A stretch of 64,000 bases of DNA from AP-15 sp035509615 (GTDB lineage Bacteria; Pseudomonadota; Alphaproteobacteria; ATCC43930; CGMCC-115725), in NCBI GenBank assembly GCA_035509615.1, contig DATJLK010000057.1, forward strand, positions 1 through 64,000, written 5' to 3'. This document shows positions 53,583 to 62,725 of this stretch, one piece after another (positions within the stretch are counted from its first letter, which is position 1; every line of letters begins with the position of its first letter). The position numbers and the translations under genes are program-made. The notes under the pieces are model-generated. The model ran no database searches. It was not told the DNA's origin and saw only the letters and a list, made by a program, of their open reading frames with translations.

Positions 53583-54722
53583 ATGCAATATCATCGAATC
53601 TCGGCCGATTGCCACCTCGACTTGCCGTGGATGCCGCCAGATCTGTTCGTCTCCCAGGCGCGGCGCGAGCTCAAGGATCGCATGCCCTATGTCGAAGACG
53701 GGCCGCAGGGTCCGCAATGGGTGGCCAAGAACGGCGCCAATTTCGGCTTGAAAAACGGTGTCGGGCCGGGTGGCGCACCCTATGTCCCGGGCCAGAACCA
53801 TCGCGTCGACAAGATGGCCGAACTCGGCTTTTTCGAGGATGGCAAAAAGGACATCCGTCGGCCCAGCGATCCGCATCTGCGGATCAAGGACATGGATCGC
53901 GATGGTGTCGATGCCGAGGTAATCTATGGCATCCTCGGGGCTTCTTCGCGGCTCAACGATCGCGAAGCCTCGAACGAGATGCTGCGGATCTACAATGACT
54001 GGCTCAAGGAGTTCTGCAGCCATTACCCCGAGCGCCAGATCGGTCTCGCATGCCTCCCCTATGGCGATCTCGACGAAGCGGTCAAGGAAATCCATCGCGT
54101 CGCCAAAATGGGGATCAAAGGGCTCGAACTGTCCTGCTCATGGGATATGGAGCCGATGTGGCATCCGGTTTGGGAGCCGCTGTGGAAGGCAGTCGATGAG
54201 GTGCAGCTGCCGCTGCATTTCCACACCTTCCCGACGACCTCACCCCGGGCGCGCCAGGGTGTCTCCCCGCATGTCCGGCGGGCAGCGATGTTCACCGGCG
54301 TCTCGTCGTTCCAGATGGGCCTGATCAACATCATCGCGGCGCTGATCGGGGCCGGCGTGCTCGAACGCTATCCGCGCATGCGGGTGTCTTTTGGCGAGAG
54401 CGGTGTTGGCTGGATCCCGTACGCGCTCGACCGCATGGATTTCGAGTTCGAGGATCGGTTTCGCGATCTGATGAAGCTGAAGCCGAGCGAATATTGGCGC
54501 CGGCAATGCAAGGCGACCTTCCAGCTCGACCCGATCGGCGCCAAGCTGGTTGACGAGATGGGGGTCGAGACGCTGATGTGGGGCTCGGACTACCCGCATA
54601 CCGACGGCGTGTGGCCCGAATCCTCGAAATACATCGAGCAGCAATTCGCCGGTCTCTCGCCGGAAGTCGTCCACAAGATCACCTGCGAGAATGCTGCCAA
54701 ATTCTACGGGCTGGTCAACTAG
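53583..54722 (+). CDS. Amidohydrolase family protein (ACMSD-like, amidohydrolase_2)
   Basis: A 379-aa TIM-barrel metal hydrolase or decarboxylase. It has the N-terminal SADCHLDLP metal motif (D-x-H), HLRIKDMDRDGVDAEVIYG near 99-117, LPLHFHTFPTTSP near 200-212, VSFGESGVGWIPYALDRMDFEFEDRF near 263 and the terminal LMWGSDYPHTDGVWPESS near 333-350 with its Asp. Members include aminocarboxymuconate semialdehyde decarboxylase and many uncharacterised aromatic-pathway enzymes. It is monocistronic here. Confidence 0.85.
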   Translation: MQYHRISADCHLDLPWMPPDLFVSQARRELKDRMPYVEDGPQGPQWVAKNGANFGLKNGVGPGGAPYVPGQNHRVDKMAELGFFEDGKKDIRRPSDPHLRIKDMDRDGVDAEVIYGILGASSRLNDREASNEMLRIYNDWLKEFCSHYPERQIGLACLPYGDLDEAVKEIHRVAKMGIKGLELSCSWDMEPMWHPVWEPLWKAVDEVQLPLHFHTFPTTSPRARQGVSPHVRRAAMFTGVSSFQMGLINIIAALIGAGVLERYPRMRVSFGESGVGWIPYALDRMDFEFEDRFRDLMKLKPSEYWRRQCKATFQLDPIGAKLVDEMGVETLMWGSDYPHTDGVWPESSKYIEQQFAGLSPEVVHKITCENAAKFYGLVN

Positions 54723-55203
54723 CGGTACGGACCGGACAGACGGTTCCGATCGGCCATCGCGCCATCGGCTTTGTCGCCCCCGTGCAAGCGGGGGTTCCGT
54801 GCCAGCCCCTGGCGCGACCCGGGGCGGCAGGCAGGTTGCCTGTTGCCCCGGTTGCCCGCTGTCGCCGGCATGACGAAGGCGGGGACCCGACGTCAAATCT
54901 CGACCACTCAGTCAAATCTCGACCACTCATAGACGATATCGACCTCGCTAGCCGACGTTACCGCGGGATTCATCGCTGCGGCAATGGTATCGGAGATTGC
55001 TGCATTGGAGGCGGGGCGACGGAGCGTTCCCCTTACCGGATCCGTTGGTGGGATCTTGTGTCCGGTTCGGACGCTGGGCACCGGCGAGCGCGATTTGGCC
55101 AGACGCGAATTAAAATAACTCTAATCTATTGACCCGATCGCACCCTCCCCCATATTTGGTCCACGGGCCGCTAAGGGCCACGCTGAACCAAGGGGCGGTT
55201 TTG
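54723..55203. other. Intergenic region with a palindromic repeat
   Basis: No gene is seen in these 481 nt. The region has a CCCCCG/CGGGGG hairpin at 54777-54794, which may terminate the amidohydrolase transcript. GC-rich sequence of dispersed-repeat character follows (ending GCCGGCATGACGAAGGCGGGG near 54866-54886), then a 19-bp tandem duplication (54892-54929) and an AT-richer stretch before the small gene. Confidence 0.5.
54892..54929. repeat. Perfect 19-bp tandem duplication
   Basis: GTCAAATCTCGACCACTCA is present twice, back to back, at 54892-54910 and 54911-54929, in non-coding sequence. Confidence 0.95.
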
Positions 55204-55416
55204 ATGAACATGAATCGCGAAAAACTGCTGCGTCTGCAACGCAAGCTGGAACACGAGCGGGGCCGTATTCTGGCCGGGTCGCGAACGACGGGAGCCGGCG
55301 ATCAACTGTCGCCGCAGCTTATCCGTGAAATCGCTGACATCGATGTCGCAGCGCGCGCGGTAGCGGCCGAGCTCTCGCTGCACACGCCACGGCTGGGTTA
55401 CGGCTCAGTGATCTGA
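55204..55416 (+). CDS. Small hypothetical protein, 70 aa
   Basis: Starting at ATG 55204, it encodes MNMNREKLLRLQRKLEHERGRIL, a basic amphipathic helix, then a linker and a second helical stretch (LIREIADIDVAARAVAAELSLH). No family is recognised. The frame has GC-rich third positions at many codons and an isolated position, 157 nt before the aquaporin gene end. It is modestly supported; a longer frame from 55129 adds unconvincing residues. Confidence 0.45.
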   Translation: MNMNREKLLRLQRKLEHERGRILAGSRTTGAGDQLSPQLIREIADIDVAARAVAAELSLHTPRLGYGSVI

Positions 55417-55573
55417 CCCGGCTCACGGTCCGGAAGCGCCACGCCACGCCGGCACGACCCCAGCAGGGGGGTCACACGCCGGGGCGAATCTATCGAGGGC
55501 CCTCCACCCGTTGCGGTTGACGTAGCGGGTGGATGGGCAGCCCGGAACCTCGAACCAACCGGAACGTCGAATC

Positions 55574-56311
55574 TCAGGCAACCCGCTCTTCTTCAATCAC
55601 GACGGTGTCGACCGTAACGAGTTCGTCATGGTAGAGCCACCGCGTAAACCCACCGGCGAGCGCCGCGCCAAGGATCGGCGCGACCCAGAACAGCCAGAGT
55701 TGGCTCAGATATGCGGCACCGGCAAACAGCGCGGGACCGGTGCTGCGCGCCGGATTGATCGAGGCATTGGTGATCGGGATCATCACCAGGTTGGTCAGCA
55801 TCAACCCCAAACCGATCGGGATGCCGGCAAACCCAACTGCAGCCCCCCGCGAGGTCGAGCCGATAATGACGAACAGGAAAAAGAATGTCGTCACCGCCTC
55901 GCCGAGAAAGCAGCCGCCGAGACCGTATTTGCCGGGGCTGAGATCACCATAACCGTTGGCCGCAAAGTTTCCCGGGACCCAGCCGACCTTTGACGACGCA
56001 ACGAGATACAGCACCGCCGAAGCGACGATCGCGCCGATCACCTGCGCGACGATATAAGGCAGCACATCGGCCGTCTTGAACCGTCCGGCGGCCCACAGGC
56101 CAACCGTCACCGCCGAATTGAAGTGACCGCCGGAAATGTGGCCGACGGCGTAGGCCATGGTCAACACCGCCAGTCCAAAAGCAAACGAGACGCCGAGAAA
56201 CCCGATCCCAAGCCCGGGAAACGCGGCGGCCACCAACGCCGCCCCGCATCCGGCAAAAACCAACCAAAAGGTTCCGAAGAATTCGGCCGACAACCGGCGT
56301 GGCATGTCCAT
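55574..56311 (-). CDS. Aquaporin (AqpZ-like)
   Basis: A 245-aa water channel of the MIP family with six TM helices. It starts MDMPRRLSAEFFGTFWLVFAGCGAAL, just like AqpZ. The first pore motif reads GGHFNSAVTVGLW (Asn-Ser-Ala in place of Asn-Pro-Ala), and the second is the standard NPARS in NASINPARSTGPALF. The selectivity-filter Arg follows the second motif. A strong ribosome binding site (GGGAGG) precedes the ATG at 56311. Glycerol transport is less likely given the AqpZ-like sequence. Confidence 0.88.
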   Translation of the reverse strand: MDMPRRLSAEFFGTFWLVFAGCGAALVAAAFPGLGIGFLGVSFAFGLAVLTMAYAVGHISGGHFNSAVTVGLWAAGRFKTADVLPYIVAQVIGAIVASAVLYLVASSKVGWVPGNFAANGYGDLSPGKYGLGGCFLGEAVTTFFFLFVIIGSTSRGAAVGFAGIPIGLGLMLTNLVMIPITNASINPARSTGPALFAGAAYLSQLWLFWVAPILGAALAGGFTRWLYHDELVTVDTVVIEEERVA

Positions 56312-56576
56312 GGTTTCCTCCCGCAATAAGGACTTTCCAGGCGTGGCCTGGTCAAGATATCGTAGACGATCAGGCTGGCTTTTGGCCGACAATAGCGACA
56401 ATAGATATTTTCGAGAAGCAGCCCAGATATCGGCGCAGGCCTAGCACCCGTTAATTAACCTTAATCGAGAATTCTTCCCGGAGCGGTTTGTTTGCGCCGC
56501 TGAAAGGCGGCCCTGTACCGGGCGGAACGGGTGAATCTGGGTTGCCTTTCGCCGGGTCTGACGATGGCGGATCTGA

Positions 56577-57161
56577 CTATGGGAGGTTGTAGCCGACCTT
56601 GCTCTCGATCTCGATCGTCGTTTGCACGGCGCGTCGCGCCATCATGCGGGTGAAATGGGCGTCGAGGCGCGGGTATTCGCCGGGAGCCGGCGAGTTGGCG
56701 GTCTTGAAACGCCAATAGAGACGGAAGAGGTGGATGTCGGCGATCGAGTACCGGTCACCGACCGCCCACTGATTGTCGCCAAGCCGCGGGTCGGCAATCT
56801 TGAACACTTCCTTCCAACGTTCGGGCCCGATGCGGCGCGCAGGGTGGACGGTGGCCGCGATAAACGACATCCACGAGATTGCGTGCGCCTCCTCCTCGAT
56901 CCCACCTTGGGGCCACAGTTTTGCGTCCGGATAGGTCTTGGCGAGATAGTAGAGGGTGGCGGCGACCTCGGTCAGCGGCCGGCCGTCGATCAGCAGGGTC
57001 GGGACCTTGCCCTCGGGGTTGATCGCCAGATACTCGGGCGCGTGCTGCTCGCGCTTGGCGAAAGACAATGGCTTTGCCTCGAACGGTACGCCGATCTCGT
57101 GCAACGCGATATGCGTCGCCATGGCGCTCGATCCCGGCGAAAAATAGAGGGTAAGCATCAT
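56577..57161 (-). CDS. Glutathione S-transferase family protein
   Basis: A 194-aa GST. The N-terminal thioredoxin-like domain is MLTLYFSPGSSAMATHIALHEIGVPFEAKPLSF with the catalytic-Ser region SSAMA, cis-Pro and glutathione-binding PEGKVPTLLIDGRPLTEVAATLYYLA (about 50-75). A helical C-terminal domain follows, with the N-capping box VGDRYSIADIHLFRLYW near 138-154. The class is beta/theta-like bacterial; the substrate is unknown. Confidence 0.88.
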   Translation of the reverse strand: MMLTLYFSPGSSAMATHIALHEIGVPFEAKPLSFAKREQHAPEYLAINPEGKVPTLLIDGRPLTEVAATLYYLAKTYPDAKLWPQGGIEEEAHAISWMSFIAATVHPARRIGPERWKEVFKIADPRLGDNQWAVGDRYSIADIHLFRLYWRFKTANSPAPGEYPRLDAHFTRMMARRAVQTTIEIESKVGYNLP

Positions 57162-57335
57162 CGGCTCCCAGGACGGCAGAATACCGGAGGTTCGGGCCCG
57201 CCACGACAGACGCCCCGAACCAGACTTCTGCGATATGCGGGCGGCAATCAGCGCCTAGCCGCCAGGTCCCCGCCAGGGTTGCAGGCGGCTGCCGCGCAAC
57301 GCAGCGGGCAAACGCGGGGTCGCGCCCCCGCGGCT

Positions 57336-57932
57336 TCAGCTCGCGGCCGGCTCCGCCGCCCGGCTAAAGACCGGGTAATCGGTGTCGTCGACCAGAGCCT
57401 CGTCGCCCTCGGTCGGCAGACCTTCGGCGTAATCGAGCGCGCCCTGGATATTGTCTTCCCAGACCTCGCGCGGCAATTCGTACAGCACCTCGACACCGTA
57501 GCCGTTGGGGTCACTGATGTAGAGGCTGTGGGTCATGCCGTGATTGACCCGGCGATGAAACTTGACGCCTTTTTCTTGCAGGAACGCGAGCTGCTTCAGC
57601 CATGTCTCACGATCGGGCATCATGATCGCGATGTGGTTGATCGCGACCGGTGTCTTGAACATGTCAAAATCCGCCGGCGGCGCCGGAAGGTCCGGGTTCT
57701 CGCACAGCGCGATGTCGTGATGGTTCATCCGGCCGCCATGATTGCCGCTGTAGAACCGCATCTTGCCGTTGCGGCGGCGCGATACGCCGACCTGCTTGAA
57801 TCCGAGTATTTCGGTCCAGAACCGGTGCGACTCCTCAATGTCGCGCACATTGATGACAAGGTGGTTGACACCCGCGGGCGTCAATGCCTCAACCGGGGCG
57901 GCCGGCACGATTTGCGATGTCCCGTCTGCCAT
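57336..57932 (-). CDS. VOC family dioxygenase-like protein
   Basis: A 198-aa protein resembling extradiol (catechol 2,3-) dioxygenases. Metal ligands: His in AGVNHLVINVRDIEESHRFWTEILGF (about 25), His in INHIAIMMPDRETWLKQLAFL (about 100), and Glu in YISDPNGYGVEVLYELPREVW (about 150). The HGMTHSLYISDPNGYGVEV stretch matches the extradiol signature region. I start it at MADGTSQ (57932). It sits among other aromatic/xenobiotic-type genes, which fits a ring-cleavage or glyoxalase role; the substrate is unknown. Confidence 0.8.
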   Translation of the reverse strand: MADGTSQIVPAAPVEALTPAGVNHLVINVRDIEESHRFWTEILGFKQVGVSRRRNGKMRFYSGNHGGRMNHHDIALCENPDLPAPPADFDMFKTPVAINHIAIMMPDRETWLKQLAFLQEKGVKFHRRVNHGMTHSLYISDPNGYGVEVLYELPREVWEDNIQGALDYAEGLPTEGDEALVDDTDYPVFSRAAEPAAS

Positions 57933-58139
57933 GATCATGCTCCACAATGCGGGTCAAATTTCGTATCGATCATAAAACGGCCGATGCGGGTTTGCCAACG
58001 CGTCGTGAACCGGATCGCTCGGCGCCGGCTGTTTGCCGTCGACCGGCTGCCGTCGTCCGACGAAATGACGAACTGCGCGCCTTAAAAAATTGCCAAGGCT
58101 GCCCGAAATTGTCACAATATTTTGAGCAGGAGATCAAAA

Positions 58140-58163
58140 CCAGATTTTGGGCCAGATTTTGGG
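58140..58163. repeat. 12-bp tandem duplication
   Basis: CCAGATTTTGGG is present twice without a gap (58140-58151 and 58152-58163), 30 nt before the TPR gene. Confidence 0.85.
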
Positions 58164-58192
58164 CAGGATCAAACGCCGGGTGGTTATGACGC

Positions 58193-58837
58193 GTGCCGAG
58201 CTTTTTGGTCATGGAAGTGATCGAACAGAGATTGCCGCAACCGGCGAAATTGTTTGACGGCGACGACGCCGAGACGCTGAGCGCGAGGCTGGACCAGGCC
58301 GAGGCATTGTGGACGCAAGGCCGGCTGATCGCGGCGCGCAGGCTTGAAGAACAAGTTGTCGCCGGCCGCGCTCGGCTCTTCGGCCGTGACCACGCCGACA
58401 CGTTGAAAGCCCTCGGCAAGCTGGCAGTGACGATGGCGGCCCAGGGCGAACTGGCCGAGGCGCGCCGCCTGCAGGAAGAAGTCGTCGCCGGCATGCGCAG
58501 GCTTTACGGCGAGACCGGCCGCGACACGTTGCGGGCGATCAACAACCTCGCCGGGACAGTCGCCAGACAGGGCGAGGTCGCCGGTGCGTGCGCCATGCTG
58601 CAATCGGTCATCGTGGCAGTCGCCAGTGAGCATGGCGAATATGATCCCGACTGTCTTGCGGCCATGGGCAACCTCGCCGGTATCCTGTGGCAGGCGGGCG
58701 ACCGGGATGAGGCCTATGAGTTGCAGCGCCAGGTCGTTGAGCTGCGTCGCCGGGGTCGGGGCGACGATGATCCGGCCACGCGCGTCGCGGCGGCAGTGCT
58801 CGACATGATGGACCGCGACAGCCTGAACGGGTCGTAG
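58193..58837 (+). CDS. Tetratricopeptide-repeat protein (kinesin-light-chain type)
   Basis: A 214-aa soluble protein (GTG start; ATG at 58211 is an alternative). It has about four TPR units of roughly 42 residues: LDQAEALWTQGRLIAARRLEEQVVAGRARLFG, DTLKALGKLAVTMAAQGELAEARRLQEEVVAG, DTLRAINNLAGTVARQGEVAGACAMLQSVI, and CLAAMGNLAGILWQAGDRDEAYELQRQVVEL. Spacing of 42 is typical of TPR_10/TPR_12. No other domain or signal peptide is seen. It is a protein-binding scaffold with no recognisable partner in the window. Confidence 0.75.
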   Translation: MPSFLVMEVIEQRLPQPAKLFDGDDAETLSARLDQAEALWTQGRLIAARRLEEQVVAGRARLFGRDHADTLKALGKLAVTMAAQGELAEARRLQEEVVAGMRRLYGETGRDTLRAINNLAGTVARQGEVAGACAMLQSVIVAVASEHGEYDPDCLAAMGNLAGILWQAGDRDEAYELQRQVVELRRRGRGDDDPATRVAAAVLDMMDRDSLNGS

Positions 58838-59145
58838 CGGTCCGGATCTGATGTCTGGTCGCTGCACCCCTTCTTCTGGTCCCTGTAGCTCTTCTTCCTC
58901 ACGCCTGCGGAACGCGGCCAGGGCGGCGGGCGGATCGCCTGCCGCCTCCCGGTTCATGCCAGGAGTAGGCGCTGTCCGCCGCATTCGCGGGATGCGAAGG
59001 GGATCATCGGCGTGGCTCGCACCAGCGAAGATGCTTGCTCGATAGCAAATTCCCGCAAGGAAGGGCGAGAAACCATGGAGTGCCGCACCCGTTTCTCGTT
59101 AAGATGATCCAGCCGCGGGGGTACGCGCCGAAAGGATTGGTTGCC
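58838..59145. other. Non-coding gap before the dioxygenase
   Basis: Nothing convincing is seen in these 308 nt apart from the ribosome binding site (AAAGGA) of the dioxygenase near 59131. Confidence 0.5.
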
Positions 59146-59961
59146 ATGTCGATCTACACATTGATGCCGCTGCACGAAGTGCTCGGCCTGGCCGTCATCG
59201 GCGTCGATCTCAGTCAGCCGATCGAACCCGATACCCGCGAAAACCTGTCACGCCTGCTGGCCCAGCATCTGGTATTGGTGTTCCCCGAGCAGTCGCTGAC
59301 CCCGGAACAGTACCTTGCTGCCGCCCAAGTATTCGGGCCGCCGATGCGGCAGCATTATTCACAGCACCACATGGCGGGCTATCCCGATATCGGACTGGTC
59401 TGGCACAGGAACGGCCAACAGCCCGCCGAAACCTGGCACACCGATCACACCAACCGCGAATGCCCGCCGGCGGCCACGATGTTGTATGGCGTCGAGATCC
59501 CGTCCTCGGGTGGCGGCACCAGCATAGCGGATATGCGCGCGGCTTACTGGCTGCTCCCCGAAGAGGAGCGCCGTCATCTCGAAACCCTGCGCACGGTCAA
59601 TAGCCTTGATCCCGAGCGCACGGAAACCCGGCCCGAAGATCTCGCCAAATACGGCTCCCCGGTGGTCCATCCGATGGTCCGAACCCATCCGGTCAGCCGC
59701 GAGCGCGCGCTCTATTTCCACCCGACCAAGACCCGGTACATCGAGGGTATGACACCGCAGGCGAGCCAGGACTTTCTCGCCGACCTGATGGCGCGGATGA
59801 TCCAGCCGGAAATCGTCTATCACCACAGCTGGGTCAAAGGCGACGTGCTGGTTATCGATGACCGCGCCACCCTGCATCGCGCGCATGACGATTATGATCA
59901 CGCCGAGAGCCGCGTTTTGTGGCGCGTCATCGTCGAAGGCGACCGCCCGACCCTGTCATGA
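59146..59961 (+). CDS. TauD/TfdA-family Fe(II)/2-oxoglutarate dioxygenase
   Basis: A 271-aa non-haem iron oxygenase. It has the facial triad: His-x-Asp in ETWHTDHTNRECPPAATML (about 103) and the distal His in DDRATLHRAHDDYD (about 245), with Arg in ESRVLWRVIVEGDRP to bind 2-oxoglutarate. The N-terminal LFLVFPEQSLTPEQYLAAAQVFG-like segment (about 45-65) is standard. Family members release sulfite from taurine or attack aryloxyacetates. I start at MSIYTLMPLHEV (59146, good ribosome binding site). Confidence 0.88.
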   Translation: MSIYTLMPLHEVLGLAVIGVDLSQPIEPDTRENLSRLLAQHLVLVFPEQSLTPEQYLAAAQVFGPPMRQHYSQHHMAGYPDIGLVWHRNGQQPAETWHTDHTNRECPPAATMLYGVEIPSSGGGTSIADMRAAYWLLPEEERRHLETLRTVNSLDPERTETRPEDLAKYGSPVVHPMVRTHPVSRERALYFHPTKTRYIEGMTPQASQDFLADLMARMIQPEIVYHHSWVKGDVLVIDDRATLHRAHDDYDHAESRVLWRVIVEGDRPTLS

Positions 59962-60009
59962 CGCTTGGCCTGGTCCTGTTGTGAGCCCTAGTCCGGTATT
60001 GTCAGCGGC

Positions 60010-61167
60010 ATGACGGTTATCACCGATAGTGATGAACTGGCGGCGTTTTGTGCGCGTCAGCGGGAAACCGATTTTGTTGCGATCGACACTGAATTCATGC
60101 GCGAGCGCACCTACTGGCCGATCCTGTGTCTCGTGCAGGTCGCAGGCCCCGAGGAGGCGGCAGCGATCGATGCGACGGTGCCGGGCATCGATCTGGCGCC
60201 GCTGCTGGAGTTGCTGGCCAATCCGGGCATCCGCAAGGTATTTCATGCCGCCCGGCAGGACATCGAAATCTTTGTCAACCTGACCGGGGCGGTGCCCGAA
60301 CCGTTGTTCGACACCCAGATCGCGGCGATGGTGTGCGGCTTTGGCGATGCCGTCAGCTATGAGACCCTGGTTGCCAAGCTGGCCAAGGCGCCCCTCGACA
60401 AATCCTCGCGCTTCACCGACTGGTCGCATCGCCCGTTAACCGAGCGACAGATCCGCTATGCCCTCGATGATGTCGTCCATCTGCGGACGGTCTATGAACG
60501 GCTCCAGCAAAAGCTGGCCGAGAACGGACGCGCAGCCTGGTTCGGCGAGGAAATGGCGGCGCTGGTCAATCCCGCGCTCTACCACAACGAGCCGTCCGAG
60601 GCGTGGCGCCGTTTTCGACTGCGCGGCCGGGTCGACCAGCGATTTTTCGGGGTCCTGCGCGAAGTCGCCGCGTGGCGCGAGATCGCAGCTCAGCAGCGCA
60701 ACCTGCCGCGTGGCCGGATCATCAAGGATGAGGCGGTTCTGGAGATCGCTTCCCACATACCGCGGTCGATCGAGGCGCTGGCACGGACCCGCAGTCTCGG
60801 TAAAGGATTGGCCGAGGGCAAGCTCGGCGGTGAGATTCTCGATGCGGTCCGCCGCGGGCTGGAAACCGCGGGCGCGGTCGCGCCGCCGACGGCGCGGGCC
60901 GACAGCCCTCCCGGTCTTGGACCGCTGATCGAGCTGTTGCGCGTCTTGCTCAAGCATCGTTGCGAAGAGCACCAGGTCGCGCAAAAACTGCTCGCCTCGG
61001 CGGACGATCTCGACGCGATTGCCGCCGACGATCACGCCGACGTCCCGGCACTGTCGGGATGGCGTTACGAGATTTTTGGCAGGGACGCAATCGCGCTCAA
61101 ACATGGCCGTCTGGCGTTGACAGCACGTAACAACCGTATCGCTTTGGTCGAACCGGTACTGCCCTGA
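60010..61167 (+). CDS. rnd: Ribonuclease D
   Basis: A 385-aa DEDDy exonuclease with HRDC domains, the standard tRNA 3'-end trimming enzyme. Exo motifs: FVAIDTEFMRERTYWP near 21, VFHAARQDIEIFVNL near 80 and RYALDDVVHLRTVYERL near 153. The C-terminal half has two helical HRDC-like modules (AWREIAAQQRNLPRGRIIKDEAVLEIASHIP near 219, then the LIELLRVLLKHRCEEHQVAQKLLAS segment). This is the second RNase D-type gene of the window. Confidence 0.95.
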   Translation: MTVITDSDELAAFCARQRETDFVAIDTEFMRERTYWPILCLVQVAGPEEAAAIDATVPGIDLAPLLELLANPGIRKVFHAARQDIEIFVNLTGAVPEPLFDTQIAAMVCGFGDAVSYETLVAKLAKAPLDKSSRFTDWSHRPLTERQIRYALDDVVHLRTVYERLQQKLAENGRAAWFGEEMAALVNPALYHNEPSEAWRRFRLRGRVDQRFFGVLREVAAWREIAAQQRNLPRGRIIKDEAVLEIASHIPRSIEALARTRSLGKGLAEGKLGGEILDAVRRGLETAGAVAPPTARADSPPGLGPLIELLRVLLKHRCEEHQVAQKLLASADDLDAIAADDHADVPALSGWRYEIFGRDAIALKHGRLALTARNNRIALVEPVLP

Positions 61168-61191
61168 GCCGTCGAGGCCGAATTCGTGCCG

Positions 61192-62721
61192 CTAATCGCC
61201 GGCCAGCAGGCGTGGCTCGCGGCGCCGAACCTGCGCCGCAACACCCATCGCCCGCGCCACGGAATCGAGCCGGCGCTGCACCGTCTCGCCGATAAAAACA
61301 TGATTTGCTGCGGGCACGTCGAGGATCAGCCTGCCGCGTTCATGGCCGAGCCAAGTTTCCGATAACAGCTCGATATGTCCGCCGGTCAGCGCGTAGGCTA
61401 GACGCAGAGCCGAGCCCAGTATCCTCACCTCGCCGGGCGCTGCGGGGTCGAGCAGCGGCAAGGTCGGCTCACGGATCGGGTCGTTGGCGTCGCCGCCATA
61501 ACGGGTGTGCAAGACCGAGGCGACAAACACTCGCTCAGCATGGGTTATTGCCGCAAAGGGCAGCCGCAGGCATCGGGTGAACGCTTCCTGCGCGCGGTAA
61601 TCGGGGTGCTCGAGCCAGCCGATATCGCCGAGCCAGCAAGCGGCGCAATGCAGCCGCCGTGCCTGTTGCGGCAACTCCGAAAAGAGCGGCGCCACCCACG
61701 CCAGCAGGCGGTCGCCATCCGGTGAAAAGCGGCTCTGGGTTTGAGAGACTGCAACGCAGCCGGCAATCAGCGGATCACGACTGCCGTTTGGTTTTGCCGG
61801 ACGGGCCGAGACATAACCCTCGCGCAGCCCATAGGCGGAGAAGATGATCTGCGGCGGCGCGAACGCGGTGATCAACCGGCGCAAAACCAACGCGGCGAGC
61901 GGCACCATCTCAAGCCGCTTCTTCGATATCGTCGTGATCCGTTCGAGCGATTTGCGCGACAGTCGCCCGATGATGTCGAAAAAGGCTTCGGCCTCGCCGC
62001 GGGCAATCGTGTAGTTGTGGACGATGTGCAGCGGGTAGTGCACGTGCTCCATATGCAAGCGCGCGATGGCGCGCGCCGCACCGCCGACGAGATACAGGTT
62101 TTTGCCGTGCCCGGCGCGCACGATCGAGGTTGTCGCCAGCGTCCGCTCGACCGTTTCGGAGACCGCTCTCGGGCTGTCGCCGAGTTCGGCCAAACGCAGC
62201 GGTCCGAGCGGCAGGGAAACCCCGCGCCCGATGCGCGAGTCGCTGCCCCGGACGGAGCGACTGACCAGCACCAGTTCGACGCTGCCGCCGCCCAGATCGC
62301 CGACGATGCCCTCAGCCTCGGGAATGCCGGCGATCACGCCGGTGGCCGATAACCGCGCCTCCTCCGCCCCGTCGATGACCGAAACCGGGACATCGCATTC
62401 GTGCGCGACCTGATCGGCAAAGGCTCGCCCGTCAGCCGCATCACGAACCGCAGCGGTCGCCAGCACCGCCAGATGATCAACGCCGATCGATCGGGCCAGG
62501 GCCACAAATCGCTGCAGATTGACGAGTGCCAGCGCCACCCCTTCTCGGTTCAGGTGGCCGGTGGTGGACAGCCCGCGGGCGAGCCCGCACATGACTTTTT
62601 CGTTGAGCAGCGGGAAAAGTGCGCTGCCATGCCGCTCGAAGACCGCAAGCCGCAGCGAATTCGAGCCGAGATCGATGATGCCGATACGATCGGAGAGTGA
62701 CGATGATCGGCGCTCCGACAT
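61192..62721 (-). CDS. ppx: Exopolyphosphatase / guanosine pentaphosphatase (Ppx/GppA)
   Basis: A 509-aa member of the sugar-kinase/Hsp70-actin superfamily that degrades polyphosphate and may hydrolyse pppGpp. It has the phosphate-1 motif IGIIDLGSNSLRLAVFE near 13, LATAAVRDAADGRAFADQV near 87, the IVGDLGGGSVELVLV loop near 136 and the HD-like C-terminal region. Its start is 4 nt after the ppk stop, so ppk and ppx form an operon that makes and breaks polyphosphate. Confidence 0.92.
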   Translation of the reverse strand: MSERRSSSLSDRIGIIDLGSNSLRLAVFERHGSALFPLLNEKVMCGLARGLSTTGHLNREGVALALVNLQRFVALARSIGVDHLAVLATAAVRDAADGRAFADQVAHECDVPVSVIDGAEEARLSATGVIAGIPEAEGIVGDLGGGSVELVLVSRSVRGSDSRIGRGVSLPLGPLRLAELGDSPRAVSETVERTLATTSIVRAGHGKNLYLVGGAARAIARLHMEHVHYPLHIVHNYTIARGEAEAFFDIIGRLSRKSLERITTISKKRLEMVPLAALVLRRLITAFAPPQIIFSAYGLREGYVSARPAKPNGSRDPLIAGCVAVSQTQSRFSPDGDRLLAWVAPLFSELPQQARRLHCAACWLGDIGWLEHPDYRAQEAFTRCLRLPFAAITHAERVFVASVLHTRYGGDANDPIREPTLPLLDPAAPGEVRILGSALRLAYALTGGHIELLSETWLGHERGRLILDVPAANHVFIGETVQRRLDSVARAMGVAAQVRRREPRLLAGD

Positions 62722-62725
62722 CGGT

